This document shows, in pieces, positions 7,759 through 17,138 of a DNA stretch of 64,000 nt. The stretch is from NCBI GenBank assembly GCA_937136055.1, contig CAKZOD010000022.1:62001-126000 (forward strand), written 5' to 3'. The stretch's first letter is position 1; each line of letters begins with the position of its first letter. A program made the translations under genes and the position numbers. The stretch comes from an uncultured Oceanospirillaceae bacterium. Lineage in GTDB: Bacteria > Pseudomonadota > Gammaproteobacteria > Pseudomonadales > Balneatricaceae. Under the pieces are notes generated by a model that saw only the letters and a program-made list of their open reading frames with translations, did no database searches and was not told where the DNA came from.

Positions 7759-8810
7759 GCGAACTCACGAAAGAGCAGTTAATAGCGGAAAATGCGCGTT
7801 TAAAAGCGGAACTAGCAACGCTTAATACTGAGCAGCCTAGACTCGATGATAGGTTGAAACAATTACTGGATGTGATGCCAGCAGGTGTTGTTGTCATCAA
7901 CAGTTTAGGTGTAGTGCAACAATGCAATCCTGCTGCAGTTAGTTTACTTGGTGAGGTATTACTCAATAGCCATTGGAGAGATGTGGTGGCGCGTTGTTTT
8001 GCACCACAAGCAGATGATGGGCACGAAATATCTTTAATTGATGGCAGGCGCGTCTCTATCGCCACTCGCGCATTACAAGATAACCAAGGGCAGTTAGTGT
8101 TGCTGACTAACCTAACTGAAACTCGCCAACTTCAAGAGCGCCTTTCACACTTTCAGCGGTTGAGTGAAATGGGAAAAATGATGGCTTCTTTGGCTCATCA
8201 GATTCGTACACCATTAACTGCAGCACTGCTTTATACCAGCAACCTAACGCTTGAAGAGTTAAGTGTTGAGCAGCGACAAAAATTTGCCAATAAGGCTAAA
8301 AAGCGTTTGTTGAATATCGAGCAGCAAATAAGCGATATGTTAATTTTTGCCAGAGGTGAGTGTCAATTATCTGACAAAATGAGCTTGGCTGAGATATTTG
8401 AAGAGCTTGAAGACTCTCTCGATTTACCATTAGTGCAGTATGATGCCGATTGTGATTTTTGTCGGAATGATATTGATTTGGAGCTGGCGTGTAATAAAGA
8501 AGTGCTTATTGGTGCTATCTTAAATGTAGTGATCAATGCGCTACAGGCCTGCGTAGAAGACGTTTATATTCGGATAGAAGCAAAGTTGTTCGATAACTGG
8601 CTAGTTATCTCTGTCATCGATAATGGACCTGGCATGGATGCTGAGACATTACAGCAAGTGCAAGAGCCATTTCATACGACAAAATCCCATGGAACAGGGC
8701 TGGGCTTGAGCGTTGCTAAGGTAGTAGCCAAAGCACATAACGGTCGTTTTGAAATGGCCTCTGAGCTAGGCAAAGGTACAGTGGCTGGCTTTTGGTTTCC
8801 TTTGGTTTAA
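7755..8810 (+). CDS. fleS: Flagellar sensor histidine kinase FleS (FlrB type)
   Basis: A cytoplasmic sensor kinase that phosphorylates FleR to switch on middle flagellar genes. The 351 residues contain no membrane segment. A short coiled start (1-30) leads to a PAS domain (about 32-118, DVMPAGVVVINSLGVVQQCN), a dimerisation/phospho-acceptor helix with H148 (SLAHQIRTPLT) and a GHKL ATPase domain with N box NVVINALQACVED, DNGPGMD and GTGLGLSVAK. All kinase motifs are intact. The start codon overlaps the fleQ stop (ATGA), so translation is coupled to fleQ. Confidence 0.93.
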   Translation: MSELTKEQLIAENARLKAELATLNTEQPRLDDRLKQLLDVMPAGVVVINSLGVVQQCNPAAVSLLGEVLLNSHWRDVVARCFAPQADDGHEISLIDGRRVSIATRALQDNQGQLVLLTNLTETRQLQERLSHFQRLSEMGKMMASLAHQIRTPLTAALLYTSNLTLEELSVEQRQKFANKAKKRLLNIEQQISDMLIFARGECQLSDKMSLAEIFEELEDSLDLPLVQYDADCDFCRNDIDLELACNKEVLIGAILNVVINALQACVEDVYIRIEAKLFDNWLVISVIDNGPGMDAETLQQVQEPFHTTKSHGTGLGLSVAKVVAKAHNGRFEMASELGKGTVAGFWFPLV

Positions 8811-8921
8811 ATCAAAGCCTGTGCTAACTTGTTGGTATTGTGTTGGTTTTATATAGATCTAATAGAAGTGCCTGTTATTTTTTTATCTATTGTTAATCGC
8901 GATTTGTAACCAGAGGTAATA

Positions 8922-10322
8922 ATGTCGCATAAAATTTTACTAGTAGAAGATGATCCAGATCTAAGAGAAGCGCTCGTGGATACCCTTGAATTGGCCAGTC
9001 TTGATGTTGATTTTGCACAAGATGGTGAATCTGCAATCGTTAAACTTAAGGCGAAAGGCTACGATTTGGTTGTTACAGATGTCAATATGCCAGGGATGGA
9101 TGGCCACGAGTTGCTCAGTTTTGTTGTGCGTCAATATCCGGGATTGCCAGTCGTATTAATGACGGCTTTTGGGCAAGTTGAAAAAGCAGTAGAGGCGATG
9201 CGACATGGCGCTGTTGATTATTTGATGAAGCCTTTTGAGCCGAACGTGTTGATCGACACTGTTAAAAAGTACACTAGTGATATAGTTGCCGAGCAGCAAA
9301 CAATTGCAGAGGCTGCGAGCAGCCAAAAGCTATTACAATTAGCGCAACGTGTTGCACAAACGGATACCACAGTGTTAATTACAGGTGAGTCTGGCACTGG
9401 TAAAGAAGTACTGGCAAAATTTATTCACTTGAATTCGCCTCGCGCTAAAAAACCATTTGTGGCGATTAACTGTGCAGCTATCCCCGAAAATATGCTGGAA
9501 TCGATTTTATTTGGTCATGAAAAGGGTGCATTTACAGGTGCGATAGCGAGTAGTGCAGGTAAGTTTGAGCAAGCAAATGGAGGAACCTTGTTACTCGATG
9601 AAGTGACGGAGATGCCGCTAGGTTTGCAAGCGAAGTTATTGCGTGTTTTACAAGAGCAGGAAGTAGAACGAGTCGGCTCAAAAACTATCATTCCTTTAGA
9701 TGTTAGAGTGCTAGCGACGACCAACAGAAGCTTGCACGAATACGTACAAGAAAAGAAATTCAGGGAAGATCTCTATTATCGATTGAATGTTTTTCCCTTG
9801 GAGTGGCTACCACTGCGCAGTCGATTAGAAGATGTTGTCCCTTTGGCAAAGCAGCTGCTTGTTAAGTACGCTAAAAAAATGGGTCGCTCGCAAACCTCTT
9901 TTGATAAACAAGCGCAAAAGGCATTAATGAGTTATCAGTGGCCCGGTAATGTACGAGAGTTGGATAACGTGATTCAAAGAGCACTAATTATTCAACCTGG
10001 TACGGTTATTAGTAGTGACGATTTGCATTTGCAAATTGGCCCAATCAGTATCGATGATCAGATTAAAGTTAGTGTTGATCTCGACTCAAAGGTTGAGCAA
10101 GCAGATTTAGCAGGTAGCGAGCAACAGCTGGGGAATCTAGGTAGTGATTTGCGCCAGCATGAGTTTCAAATCATTATTGATGTGCTGAAAGCTACGAATG
10201 GCTCGCGCAAAGATGCAGCGCTTCAGCTCGATATAAGTCCGCGTACGCTGCGCTATAAACTGGCAAAAATACGTGAAGCGGGCATAGATTTAGATGCGTT
10301 GTTAAAACGTGCAAAAGATTAA
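8922..10322 (+). CDS. fleR: Flagellar response regulator FleR (FlrC type)
   Basis: A sigma-54 activator of middle flagellar genes (hook-basal body). It is 466 residues long, with receiver phospho-acceptor D53 (VVTDVNMPG) and K103, Walker A GESGTGK (155-161), sigma-54 loop GAFTGA (202-207) and a Fis-type helix-turn-helix at the C-terminus (RKDAALQLDISPRTLRYKL). Unlike FleQ the receiver is complete, as fits regulation by FleS. It lies 111 bases after fleS. In related genomes fliE follows at once; here acs intervenes. Confidence 0.94.
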   Translation: MSHKILLVEDDPDLREALVDTLELASLDVDFAQDGESAIVKLKAKGYDLVVTDVNMPGMDGHELLSFVVRQYPGLPVVLMTAFGQVEKAVEAMRHGAVDYLMKPFEPNVLIDTVKKYTSDIVAEQQTIAEAASSQKLLQLAQRVAQTDTTVLITGESGTGKEVLAKFIHLNSPRAKKPFVAINCAAIPENMLESILFGHEKGAFTGAIASSAGKFEQANGGTLLLDEVTEMPLGLQAKLLRVLQEQEVERVGSKTIIPLDVRVLATTNRSLHEYVQEKKFREDLYYRLNVFPLEWLPLRSRLEDVVPLAKQLLVKYAKKMGRSQTSFDKQAQKALMSYQWPGNVRELDNVIQRALIIQPGTVISSDDLHLQIGPISIDDQIKVSVDLDSKVEQADLAGSEQQLGNLGSDLRQHEFQIIIDVLKATNGSRKDAALQLDISPRTLRYKLAKIREAGIDLDALLKRAKD

Positions 10323-10706
10323 AAGCTAGGTATTGATTATCTAAAGTACTAAGGGTATTTACAAAAAAAATTGAAATAGCAGTGTTTTGAGAGTACTGGA
10401 TTCAATGCGAATGCCCATTCTAGCGCTTATATACCAAGGTCTAATGTTAATAGGATGTTCACTTCGCTATATTTTTAGCACATAAATCGTCAGGTAATTT
10501 AAATAATAATTAGAGAAATTAAATACCTGAATACCAATCAACTGTAAATAATGATAAAAACGAAGCAGTCATTTACATGCAACATAGTAGCAGTCTCTGT
10601 TTTCTTTAACTGATTGAGTTAAAACTTGATTTGAAGTTAGAGTTTGGGTGTTTGTAGCGCTTATTGTTTGTAAACGTTTCATCTTTATACCACTAAGGAA
10701 ACCAAA
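10323..10706. other. fleR-acs intergenic region, AT-rich
   Basis: 384 bases without a supported gene. The stretch is AT-rich, with poly-A near 10362-10371. No convincing terminator hairpin with a T-run was found after fleR. A ribosome site (AAGGAAACC) precedes acs at about 10696. The acs promoter is presumably here, but no -35/-10 or activator site could be assigned with confidence. Confidence 0.6.
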
Positions 10707-12662
10707 ATGAGTACAAATACAATATATAAAGTGGATCCTAAGTTTGCTGAGAATGCCTTAGCTGATCAAGATAAATATAATGAGATGTATCAGCAATCTA
10801 TTGATGACCCAGATAAATTTTGGGGTGAACAAGGGAAAAGAATAGATTGGTTTAAAGATTATACGAAAGTACAAAACTGCTCATTTGCACCTGGAAATGT
10901 CGATATAAACTGGTTTGAAGATGGCACGTTGAACGCCTCTTACAACTGTCTCGATCGCCATTTGGCAAAGCGTGGCGATCAAGTGGCTATTATTTGGGAG
11001 GGTGATGACCCAGATAGATCTGAATCAATTACCTATAAAGATTTGCATCAGCGTGTTTGTAAGTTTGCCAATGTATTAAAAGCAGAAGGTATAGAGCAGG
11101 GTGACGTTGTTACCTTATATATGCCAATGATTCCTGAAGCAGCGGTTGCAATGCTTGCGTGTGCGCGTATTGGTGCAGTGCATTCAGTTGTGTTCGGTGG
11201 ATTCTCTCCAGAAGCTTTAGCATCGAGAATAGAAGGTGCTAAGTCGAAGATGGTGATCACTGCGAATTACTCACTACGCGGTGGCAAAGCAATCCCATTA
11301 AAAACTAATGTGGATATTGCGTTAAAGCACCCAGGTGCTGAGCAGTACTGCAAAAAAGTTATTGCTGTAAAGCACGTTGATAAAGAAGTGAATTGGGTGG
11401 AAGGGCGTGATAGTTGGTACCAAGCGCTAGTCGATTCAGCATCAAGTGAGTGTGAAGCTGCAGAGCTGAGCGCTGAGGCTCCGCTATTCATCTTATATAC
11501 CTCTGGTTCAACGGGAGCGCCAAAAGGGCTTGAGCATACAACTGGCGGCTATATGGTTTATGCATCTATGACTCATGAGTACGTATTTGATTATAAGCCT
11601 GGAGACATTTATTGGTGTACTGCTGATGTTGGTTGGGTGACAGGGCACAGTTATATTGTATACGGTCCGCTGGCAAATGGTGCAACCACCTTAATGTTTG
11701 AAGGTGTGCCAAATTATCCAGATAATAGCCGTTTTGGTCGTGTGATTGAAAAACACAAAGTGACGCAATTTTATACAGCGCCTACCGCTATTCGCGCAAT
11801 GATGCAGCACGGTGAAGGGGTGCTAGGTGATTCTGACTTGAGCAGTTTAAGGTTGCTTGGTTCTGTCGGTGAGCCGATTAACCCAGAAGCTTGGGAGTGG
11901 TATCACAAGATTGTCGGTAAAGGTAATTGCCCGATCGTTGATACTTGGTGGCAAACCGAAACAGGTGGCATCATGATTGTACCGTTACCTGGTGCTACGG
12001 ATGCAAAACCTGGCTCGGCAACTCGCCCTTTCTTTGGTGTGAAGCCTGCATTGGTAGATAACGATGGCTTGACCTTGGAAGGTGCTACTGAGGGGAATTT
12101 AGTTATCTCTGGTTCTTGGCCATCACAAGCGCGTTCAATCTGGGGAGATCATCAGCGTTTTGAGCAAACGTATTTTTCAACCTTTGAAAATCTGTATGCA
12201 ACAGGTGATGGGGCGCGCAGAGATGAAGATGGCTATTACTGGATAACAGGGCGTGTTGATGATGTATTAAATGTATCAGGTCATCGCATGGGGACTGCTG
12301 AGATCGAGTCAGCGCTGGTGTCGCATCCTGCTGTTGCAGAGTCAGCGGTTGTTGGTTTCCCGCATGATATTAAAGGTCAGGGGATTTATATCTATGTCAC
12401 TTTGATGACAGGTTACGATGCAAGTGATGAGTTGCTTGCAGAGTTACGTGGTTGGGTTCGTAAGCAAATTGGCCCAATAGCAACTCCTGATTTCATTCAA
12501 TTTACACCGAGCATGCCAAAAACGCGCTCAGGTAAAATCATGCGCAGAATACTGCGTAAAATTGCCGAGGATGATTTCTCTGCATTGGGTGATACATCGA
12601 CATTGGCAGACCCTTCAGTAGTGGATGAGCTTATCGACCATCGCTGTAACCGCACTAGCTAA
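10707..12662 (+). CDS. acs: Acetyl-CoA synthetase
   Basis: Activates acetate with ATP to acetyl-AMP and then forms acetyl-CoA. At 651 residues it matches full-length bacterial Acs. The AMP-binding signature [11 protein letters not shown] (about 264-274) is followed by [20 protein letters not shown] and the C-terminal [10 protein letters not shown] (about 604-613) are intact; the latter carries the lysine acetylated by Pat-type enzymes in known Acs proteins. GAPKGLEH differs slightly from the usual GKPKGVLH. It has its own leader (384 bases) and a strong terminator-like hairpin downstream, so it looks like a separate transcription unit inserted between fleR and fliE. Codon use looks like its neighbours. 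Confidence 0.95.
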   Translation: MSTNTIYKVDPKFAENALADQDKYNEMYQQSIDDPDKFWGEQGKRIDWFKDYTKVQNCSFAPGNVDINWFEDGTLNASYNCLDRHLAKRGDQVAIIWEGDDPDRSESITYKDLHQRVCKFANVLKAEGIEQGDVVTLYMPMIPEAAVAMLACARIGAVHSVVFGGFSPEALASRIEGAKSKMVITANYSLRGGKAIPLKTNVDIALKHPGAEQYCKKVIAVKHVDKEVNWVEGRDSWYQALVDSASSECEAAELSAEAPLFILYTSGSTGAPKGLEHTTGGYMVYASMTHEYVFDYKPGDIYWCTADVGWVTGHSYIVYGPLANGATTLMFEGVPNYPDNSRFGRVIEKHKVTQFYTAPTAIRAMMQHGEGVLGDSDLSSLRLLGSVGEPINPEAWEWYHKIVGKGNCPIVDTWWQTETGGIMIVPLPGATDAKPGSATRPFFGVKPALVDNDGLTLEGATEGNLVISGSWPSQARSIWGDHQRFEQTYFSTFENLYATGDGARRDEDGYYWITGRVDDVLNVSGHRMGTAEIESALVSHPAVAESAVVGFPHDIKGQGIYIYVTLMTGYDASDELLAELRGWVRKQIGPIATPDFIQFTPSMPKTRSGKIMRRILRKIAEDDFSALGDTSTLADPSVVDELIDHRCNRTS

Positions 12663-12675
12663 AATAAATACTCTT

Positions 12676-12726
12676 AAGTGCTTTGTGCGATGTTGTGTTT
12701 TAGTAATCGTACGAAGCGCTTTTAGC
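12676..12726 (+). terminator. Terminator after acs
   Basis: Bases 12676-12691 pair with 12706-12721 in a 16-bp stem including G-U pairs (AAGTGCTTTGTGCGAT against ATCGTACGAAGCGCTT), with a 14-base loop. Right after the stem comes a short T-run (bases 12720-12723) and then another T6 a few bases on. It starts 13 bases after the acs stop. Confidence 0.8.
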
Positions 12727-12900
12727 ATGTTTTTTCATCGAATATGCTATTTCTCTTCTCTTGTTCTTTCCTCTTGCTCTTTCGTCTCTGATTATAAGAA
12801 TACATCCTTCAACTTTTGATGTGTTGCCTGCGCAGTTTGCCGCTATTAGAAATAACACACCTAAGCTATCTTGTGTGCCTATTATGAAAGCGTGATAAAG

Positions 12901-12917
12901 TTGGCCTATAAATTGCT
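12901..12917 (+). promoter_or_regulatory. Sigma-54 (RpoN) promoter before fliE
   Basis: TTGGC-CTATAAA-TTGCT carries GG at 12903-12904 and GC at 12915-12916 with the obligatory 10-base spacing, and both the -24 (TTGGC) and -12 (TTGCT) elements fit the RpoN consensus. It lies 138 bases before the fliE start, downstream of the acs terminator. The expected activators are FleQ or FleR. Functional use is inferred. Confidence 0.75.
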
Positions 12918-13054
12918 TTAAAATATAGAATAGCTGTATGATTGATTTTTGACGCCAATAAAGCCAATAAATTGACATTATTTCACAAGATGCTAAAATC
13001 TTTGCGTAATCTGTGGGTTGCTGTCATTTTTTTGTCATCGTCTAGGGGGTAACT

Positions 13055-13402
13055 GTGGTAGAACGTACTGATATCAATAGCGTGTTAATGCAGATGCGCG
13101 CAATTAAAGCGCAAGCTCAGATGCAAATTCCTAGCATCGATTTTGCGGGTAAAGATGCGCAAGTGAACGGTGTCGAAAAAGGTGATTTTGGCAATTTGCT
13201 GAAAACCGCTGTCGATAAGGTGAACGAAACTCAGGCAGCCTCCAAAAAGCTTGCAACAGCATATGAGCAAGGCGACCCGAATGTGGAGCTTACCCAAGTG
13301 ATGGTGAGTTTGCAGAAGTCTTCAGTGGCTTTTGAAGCGATGGCTCAAGTGCGTAATAAATTAGTTTCAGCATATGAAGATGTGATGAAAATGCCAATTT
13401 AA
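13055..13402 (+). CDS. fliE: Flagellar hook-basal body protein FliE
   Basis: FliE is the small adaptor joining the MS ring to the proximal rod. The 115-residue protein uses a GTG start fixed by a strong AGGGGGT ribosome site at 13044-13050. The conserved C-terminal half includes QASKKLATAYEQGDPNVELTQVMVSLQKSSVAFEAMAQVRNKLVSAYEDVMKMPI-type residues, the FliE signature that mimics rod proteins. First gene of the fliEFGHIJK transcription unit, preceded by the RpoN promoter. Confidence 0.95.
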   Translation: MVERTDINSVLMQMRAIKAQAQMQIPSIDFAGKDAQVNGVEKGDFGNLLKTAVDKVNETQAASKKLATAYEQGDPNVELTQVMVSLQKSSVAFEAMAQVRNKLVSAYEDVMKMPI

Positions 13403-13452
13403 TGGCGCTTTTAGTAAATAAATTGTTAAATCGTAATTAGAGTTGAAAAATA

Positions 13453-15120
13453 ATGGCAGAGACGGCTGAGACACAGGTAGTAAAAGGCGACTTAATGGTC
13501 GGCTTTAACAAGCTATCCTTAATGCGTCAATTAGGCTTGATGGTGGGCTTGGCAGCAAGCATCGCGATTGGTTTTGCTATTGTTTTATGGTCTAAAGCAC
13601 CTGATAAGCGCGTGCTTTTTTCAAACCTTTCTTTTGCCGATGCCAATCAGGTCATCGAGCAACTTAAAACTTACAATATACCCTACACCTTTGAAGCGGA
13701 TGGGCGAGCAATTCTGGTCCCTGAAGAAAATGTCAGCCAAGCGCGTCTGCAGTTAGCGGCTGATGGTATCAGCTTTGATAAAACTATTGGTTTTGAAATT
13801 TTAGATAATACCGATAGTTTGGGTTCCAGCCAGTTTATGGAAAATGCCCGTTATAGACGGGGTTTAGAAGGTGAGCTTGCAAGAACAATTTCTAGTTTAG
13901 TTGCAGTGCGCCATGCCAGGGTGCATCTTGCAATTCCAAAAGACTCCGTGTTTGTCCGTGAGCGTAAAGTGCCGACTGCATCGGTCTTTGTTGAGTTGTT
14001 TTCAGGGCGTAAGCTAGATGACAATCAAGTTGCGGCAATTGCTAATTTAGTGGCATCTTCTATTAGCTCGTTGAGTGAAAAGAACGTCACCGTTGTTGAT
14101 CAGCGCGGACGTATGCTGAATGCAAAAGAGAAAAATTCAGAGCTATTGATTGCAGGTAAACAGCTCGAATACAGCATGAAGATCGAGCAAAACTTTTTAG
14201 AAAGTGTAAACAACATTCTTTTGCCTGTTGTTGGGCAAGGTAAGTTTAGAGCGCAAGTCTCTGCAGAAATCGATTTTACCGCAGTTGAGCAAACAGAAGA
14301 GCTTTACAATTCTGATTTGCCTGCATTAAGAAGTGAGCAAACTTTAGATGAAAGTCGTGTAGGAGCCAAACCGCAAGGCGTACCTGGTGCGTTATCAAAT
14401 CAGCCTCCAGGGCCGAGTGAAGTTCCCGAAGTTGCAAACGGCGAAGCAGGTGCTGGCGGTGGTGGTACAACGGGTAGCAATCGTAAACAGGCAACTAAAA
14501 ACTACGAGCTTGATCGCAGTATCTCTTACACTAAGCAGCAAATGGGTAGAGTTGGCAGAGTGACGGTCGCAGTAGTGGTAGATGATCTAGCAGTTGCTGG
14601 CGCTGAAGGGGAGGCTGCAACTAGGCCTTGGAGTGAAGCGGATTTAGAGCGTTTAAGAGTACTAGTTAAAAGCGCGGTTGGGTTTTCAGCGCAACGCGGT
14701 GATGTAGTGAGTGTTGTTAACTCATCATTCGTGCCAGAAGTGCCGATTATTGATGAAGAAATTCCGATTTACATGCAGCCATGGGTTTGGGATATCGCCA
14801 AGCAGGTGGGAGCTGCACTGTTCTTATTGTTGATGGTATTTGGAATATTACGCCCTATCTTGAAAAACTTGGTGGCAAGCGGAACTAGACCTGATCCAGT
14901 TGGCCTGGGAGCCGCTGGCGAAGTGGCCGCTGAGCTGGAAGGGTTAAATGCAGATGAAATATCTGAAGATTCAGTCACCTTTGGTGGGCGTGATGATGGG
15001 TTACTACCGACACCAAACGAAAGCTTTGATTATCAAGTGAACTCTGTCAAAAGTATGATAGCTGAAGATCCAGCAAGGGTTGCACAAGCGGTTAAGCAAT
15101 GGGTAAAAGAAGATGAGTGA
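13453..15120 (+). CDS. fliF: Flagellar MS-ring protein FliF
   Basis: Forms the inner-membrane MS ring on which the flagellum is built. The 555-residue protein has a first membrane segment at about 29-49 (LGLMVGLAASIAIGFAIVLW), then a periplasmic YscJ/FliF ring-building region. A Gly/Pro-rich disordered insert lies near 310-340 (GEAGAGGGGTTG), and a second membrane segment at about 447-467 (VGAALFLLLMVFGILRPIL). The cytoplasmic C-terminal tail (SVKSMIAEDPARVAQAVKQW) is the expected FliG-binding region. It overlaps fliG by 8 bases. Confidence 0.96.
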   Translation: MAETAETQVVKGDLMVGFNKLSLMRQLGLMVGLAASIAIGFAIVLWSKAPDKRVLFSNLSFADANQVIEQLKTYNIPYTFEADGRAILVPEENVSQARLQLAADGISFDKTIGFEILDNTDSLGSSQFMENARYRRGLEGELARTISSLVAVRHARVHLAIPKDSVFVRERKVPTASVFVELFSGRKLDDNQVAAIANLVASSISSLSEKNVTVVDQRGRMLNAKEKNSELLIAGKQLEYSMKIEQNFLESVNNILLPVVGQGKFRAQVSAEIDFTAVEQTEELYNSDLPALRSEQTLDESRVGAKPQGVPGALSNQPPGPSEVPEVANGEAGAGGGGTTGSNRKQATKNYELDRSISYTKQQMGRVGRVTVAVVVDDLAVAGAEGEAATRPWSEADLERLRVLVKSAVGFSAQRGDVVSVVNSSFVPEVPIIDEEIPIYMQPWVWDIAKQVGAALFLLLMVFGILRPILKNLVASGTRPDPVGLGAAGEVAAELEGLNADEISEDSVTFGGRDDGLLPTPNESFDYQVNSVKSMIAEDPARVAQAVKQWVKEDE

Positions 15121-16117
15121 TGTAGAAGTAGAATTAACTGATATTGAAAAAGCCGCTATTTTAATGATCAGTCTTGGTGAAGATGATGCAGCAGAAGTGC
15201 TCAGGCATCTCGGGCCAAAGGAAGTGCAGCAAATTGGTGTAGCAATGTCGAATTTAGACAATGTTGCCCAGTCCAGCGTTGAGTCTGTTATTTCTGATTT
15301 CATGCACTTGGTCAGTGATCAAACAGGTATTGGTATCCATAACGATAAATACATTCGTCGTATGTTAAACCAAGCCTTAGGTGATGAAAAAGCTAAAACA
15401 CTGATTGATCGAATCTTGATGAATACTAATACATCGGGATTAGACACGCTGCGCTGGATGGAGCCATTACAGGTCGCTGAGCTTATTCGTTATGAGCATC
15501 CACAAATTCAAGCCGTCGTTATTTCTTATATCGATCCGGACCAAGCGGCGAGTGTATTGGCCTACTTTGATGATAAAGTGCGCTTAGATGTTATTTTGCG
15601 AATTGCCTCATTAGATAGAATTCAGCCAGCAGCATTGCAAGAGTTGAATGATATGCTTGAGCAGCAATTTAGCGGAGGCAGTGGTCAGTCTTCACGTACA
15701 CTTGGTGGTGTTAAGCAAACATCTGATATTATGAACTACATTGACTCTGCCCTTGAAGAAGAAGTGATGGGTGGTATTAAAGAAGTGGATGAAGGTCTTG
15801 CTGATCAGATATCAGATTTGATGTTCGTGTTTGAGAACTTGATCGATGTTGATGATCGCGGTATCCAGGTAATGATGCGTGAAATTCAAACTGATCAACT
15901 GGTTATCGCCCTCAAGGGTGCTGATAATGCGATGCAAGAAAAAATCTTCAAAAATATGTCTAAGCGTGCTGCAGATCTTCTGCGTGATGAGCTTGAGTCT
16001 AAAGGGCCTGTACGTATGGCTGATGTTGAAGAAGCACAGAAAGATATTCTGGCGATTGCGCGTAAGCTGGCCGATGATGGTGAGATTATGCTAGGTGGCG
16101 GCGAGGATATGGTTTAA
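15113..16117 (+). CDS. fliG: Flagellar motor switch protein FliG
   Basis: Rotor protein that contacts MotA and transmits torque and direction switching. At 334 residues it matches the family. The N-terminal region LTDIEKAAILMISLGEDDAAEVLRHL binds FliF, the middle has EHPQIQAVVISYIDP (EHPQ motif), and the C-terminal torque helix is DDRGIQVMMREIQTDQLVIALKG with the conserved charged residues. Translation is coupled to fliF through the overlapping start. Confidence 0.97.
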   Translation: MSDVEVELTDIEKAAILMISLGEDDAAEVLRHLGPKEVQQIGVAMSNLDNVAQSSVESVISDFMHLVSDQTGIGIHNDKYIRRMLNQALGDEKAKTLIDRILMNTNTSGLDTLRWMEPLQVAELIRYEHPQIQAVVISYIDPDQAASVLAYFDDKVRLDVILRIASLDRIQPAALQELNDMLEQQFSGGSGQSSRTLGGVKQTSDIMNYIDSALEEEVMGGIKEVDEGLADQISDLMFVFENLIDVDDRGIQVMMREIQTDQLVIALKGADNAMQEKIFKNMSKRAADLLRDELESKGPVRMADVEEAQKDILAIARKLADDGEIMLGGGEDMV

Positions 16118-16242
16118 GCCTGAAGCTAATGCCTTTATAGCGTGTTTTAGTGTTTGTTTGAGCTTAAGCAAATTAGTTACTTGTGTTCCTGCAGTATTTA
16201 TCATTAGTTTTACTCAGTAAGTATTAAGAGATAACGTTAAAA

Positions 16243-17016
16243 ATGTCAGAAAAACAGCAGCCTATTAGGATTCGAGCGTCTGAGCAGAATTCTAGTGTCA
16301 ATTTTGCAACTTGGGTACTGCCAGAGGTGGGTAGTAGTCATGTAATTGGTCTGGAAGCCAAGCAAGAGGAAGTGGTTGAGGCTGATATTACCGTATTAGA
16401 AGATGAGGTCGATTCATCTTCCCATCTTACTCTCGCTGAAATAGAAGTTATTCGTGAGCAGGCTTATGAAGAGGGTTTTGCTAAGGGACGCGAAGATGGC
16501 TACGAGTTTGGTGAAAAAGAAGGTGATCAAAGAGGTTACCAGCAAGGAATAGAAAAAGCGCAGCAGGAAATTGACGAGCGTTTAGCGATGCTTCAGGCAG
16601 CCATTGATTCACTTAAAGATCCTCTTGAGCAGCAGCGCGATAAAATGTCAGAGCTGATGGTTGAAATGGTGGAGCATGTTGCAGCTGCCGTTATTGATTT
16701 TGAAGTGAAAGCGAATCCTGAAATAGTCACTAAAGCTTTCGAGCGCGCTTTAGAGTTATTGCCTAAGCAGGTTGATGACGTCGTCATCAATGTCAATCCA
16801 GCGGATCGTGATTTGATAGAAGATGCTATTCCAAGAAGGCACTCCAGCTGGCAGGTTGTCTGTGATGATGATATTTCTCAAGGTGGCTGTACAATTAAAA
16901 CTGGCGCTAGCTTAATTGAATTCCAGCTCGATTCACGCTTTCAAGAAGTGGTAGAAGAGCTTTATGAACGCCTCTATGAAGATCCAGTTGATGTACTGGC
17001 TGAGCCTACAGAATAA
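16243..17016 (+). CDS. fliH: Flagellar export ATPase regulator FliH
   Basis: FliH binds and restrains the FliI ATPase and docks it at the C ring. The 257-residue protein has a variable N-terminal part. A central GxxxG-rich helix follows (EEGFAKGREDGYEFGEKEGD, about residues 75-100), typical of FliH, and then a C-terminal FliH/HrpE domain with a DPADRDLIED-like NPADRDLIEDAI segment. Gaps of 125 bases before and 122 bases after are wider than usual in fli operons; no promoter was recognised in either. Confidence 0.9.
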   Translation: MSEKQQPIRIRASEQNSSVNFATWVLPEVGSSHVIGLEAKQEEVVEADITVLEDEVDSSSHLTLAEIEVIREQAYEEGFAKGREDGYEFGEKEGDQRGYQQGIEKAQQEIDERLAMLQAAIDSLKDPLEQQRDKMSELMVEMVEHVAAAVIDFEVKANPEIVTKAFERALELLPKQVDDVVINVNPADRDLIEDAIPRRHSSWQVVCDDDISQGGCTIKTGASLIEFQLDSRFQEVVEELYERLYEDPVDVLAEPTE

Positions 17017-17138
17017 TTTTCAGGCTTTGTCTAAGCTCTGATCTTAATATTAAATTTTGATTTGTTGATAAAGATTCAAAAAATCAAAGTATCTACGTTA
17101 CAATTACCCTCATTATTTTTAATGATTGGATAAGTCCT

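Noticed and set aside
12625..12978. Short open frames (64 and 92 codons) in the acs-fliE gap
   Set aside because: They overlap the acs terminator and the RpoN promoter and resemble no protein; frame lengths are expected by chance in AT-rich DNA.
13022..13037. GTCA direct repeat (TGTCATTTTTTTGTCA) before fliE as a FleQ box
   Set aside because: The half-sites are direct, not inverted, so it does not match the GTCA-N6-TGAC palindrome.
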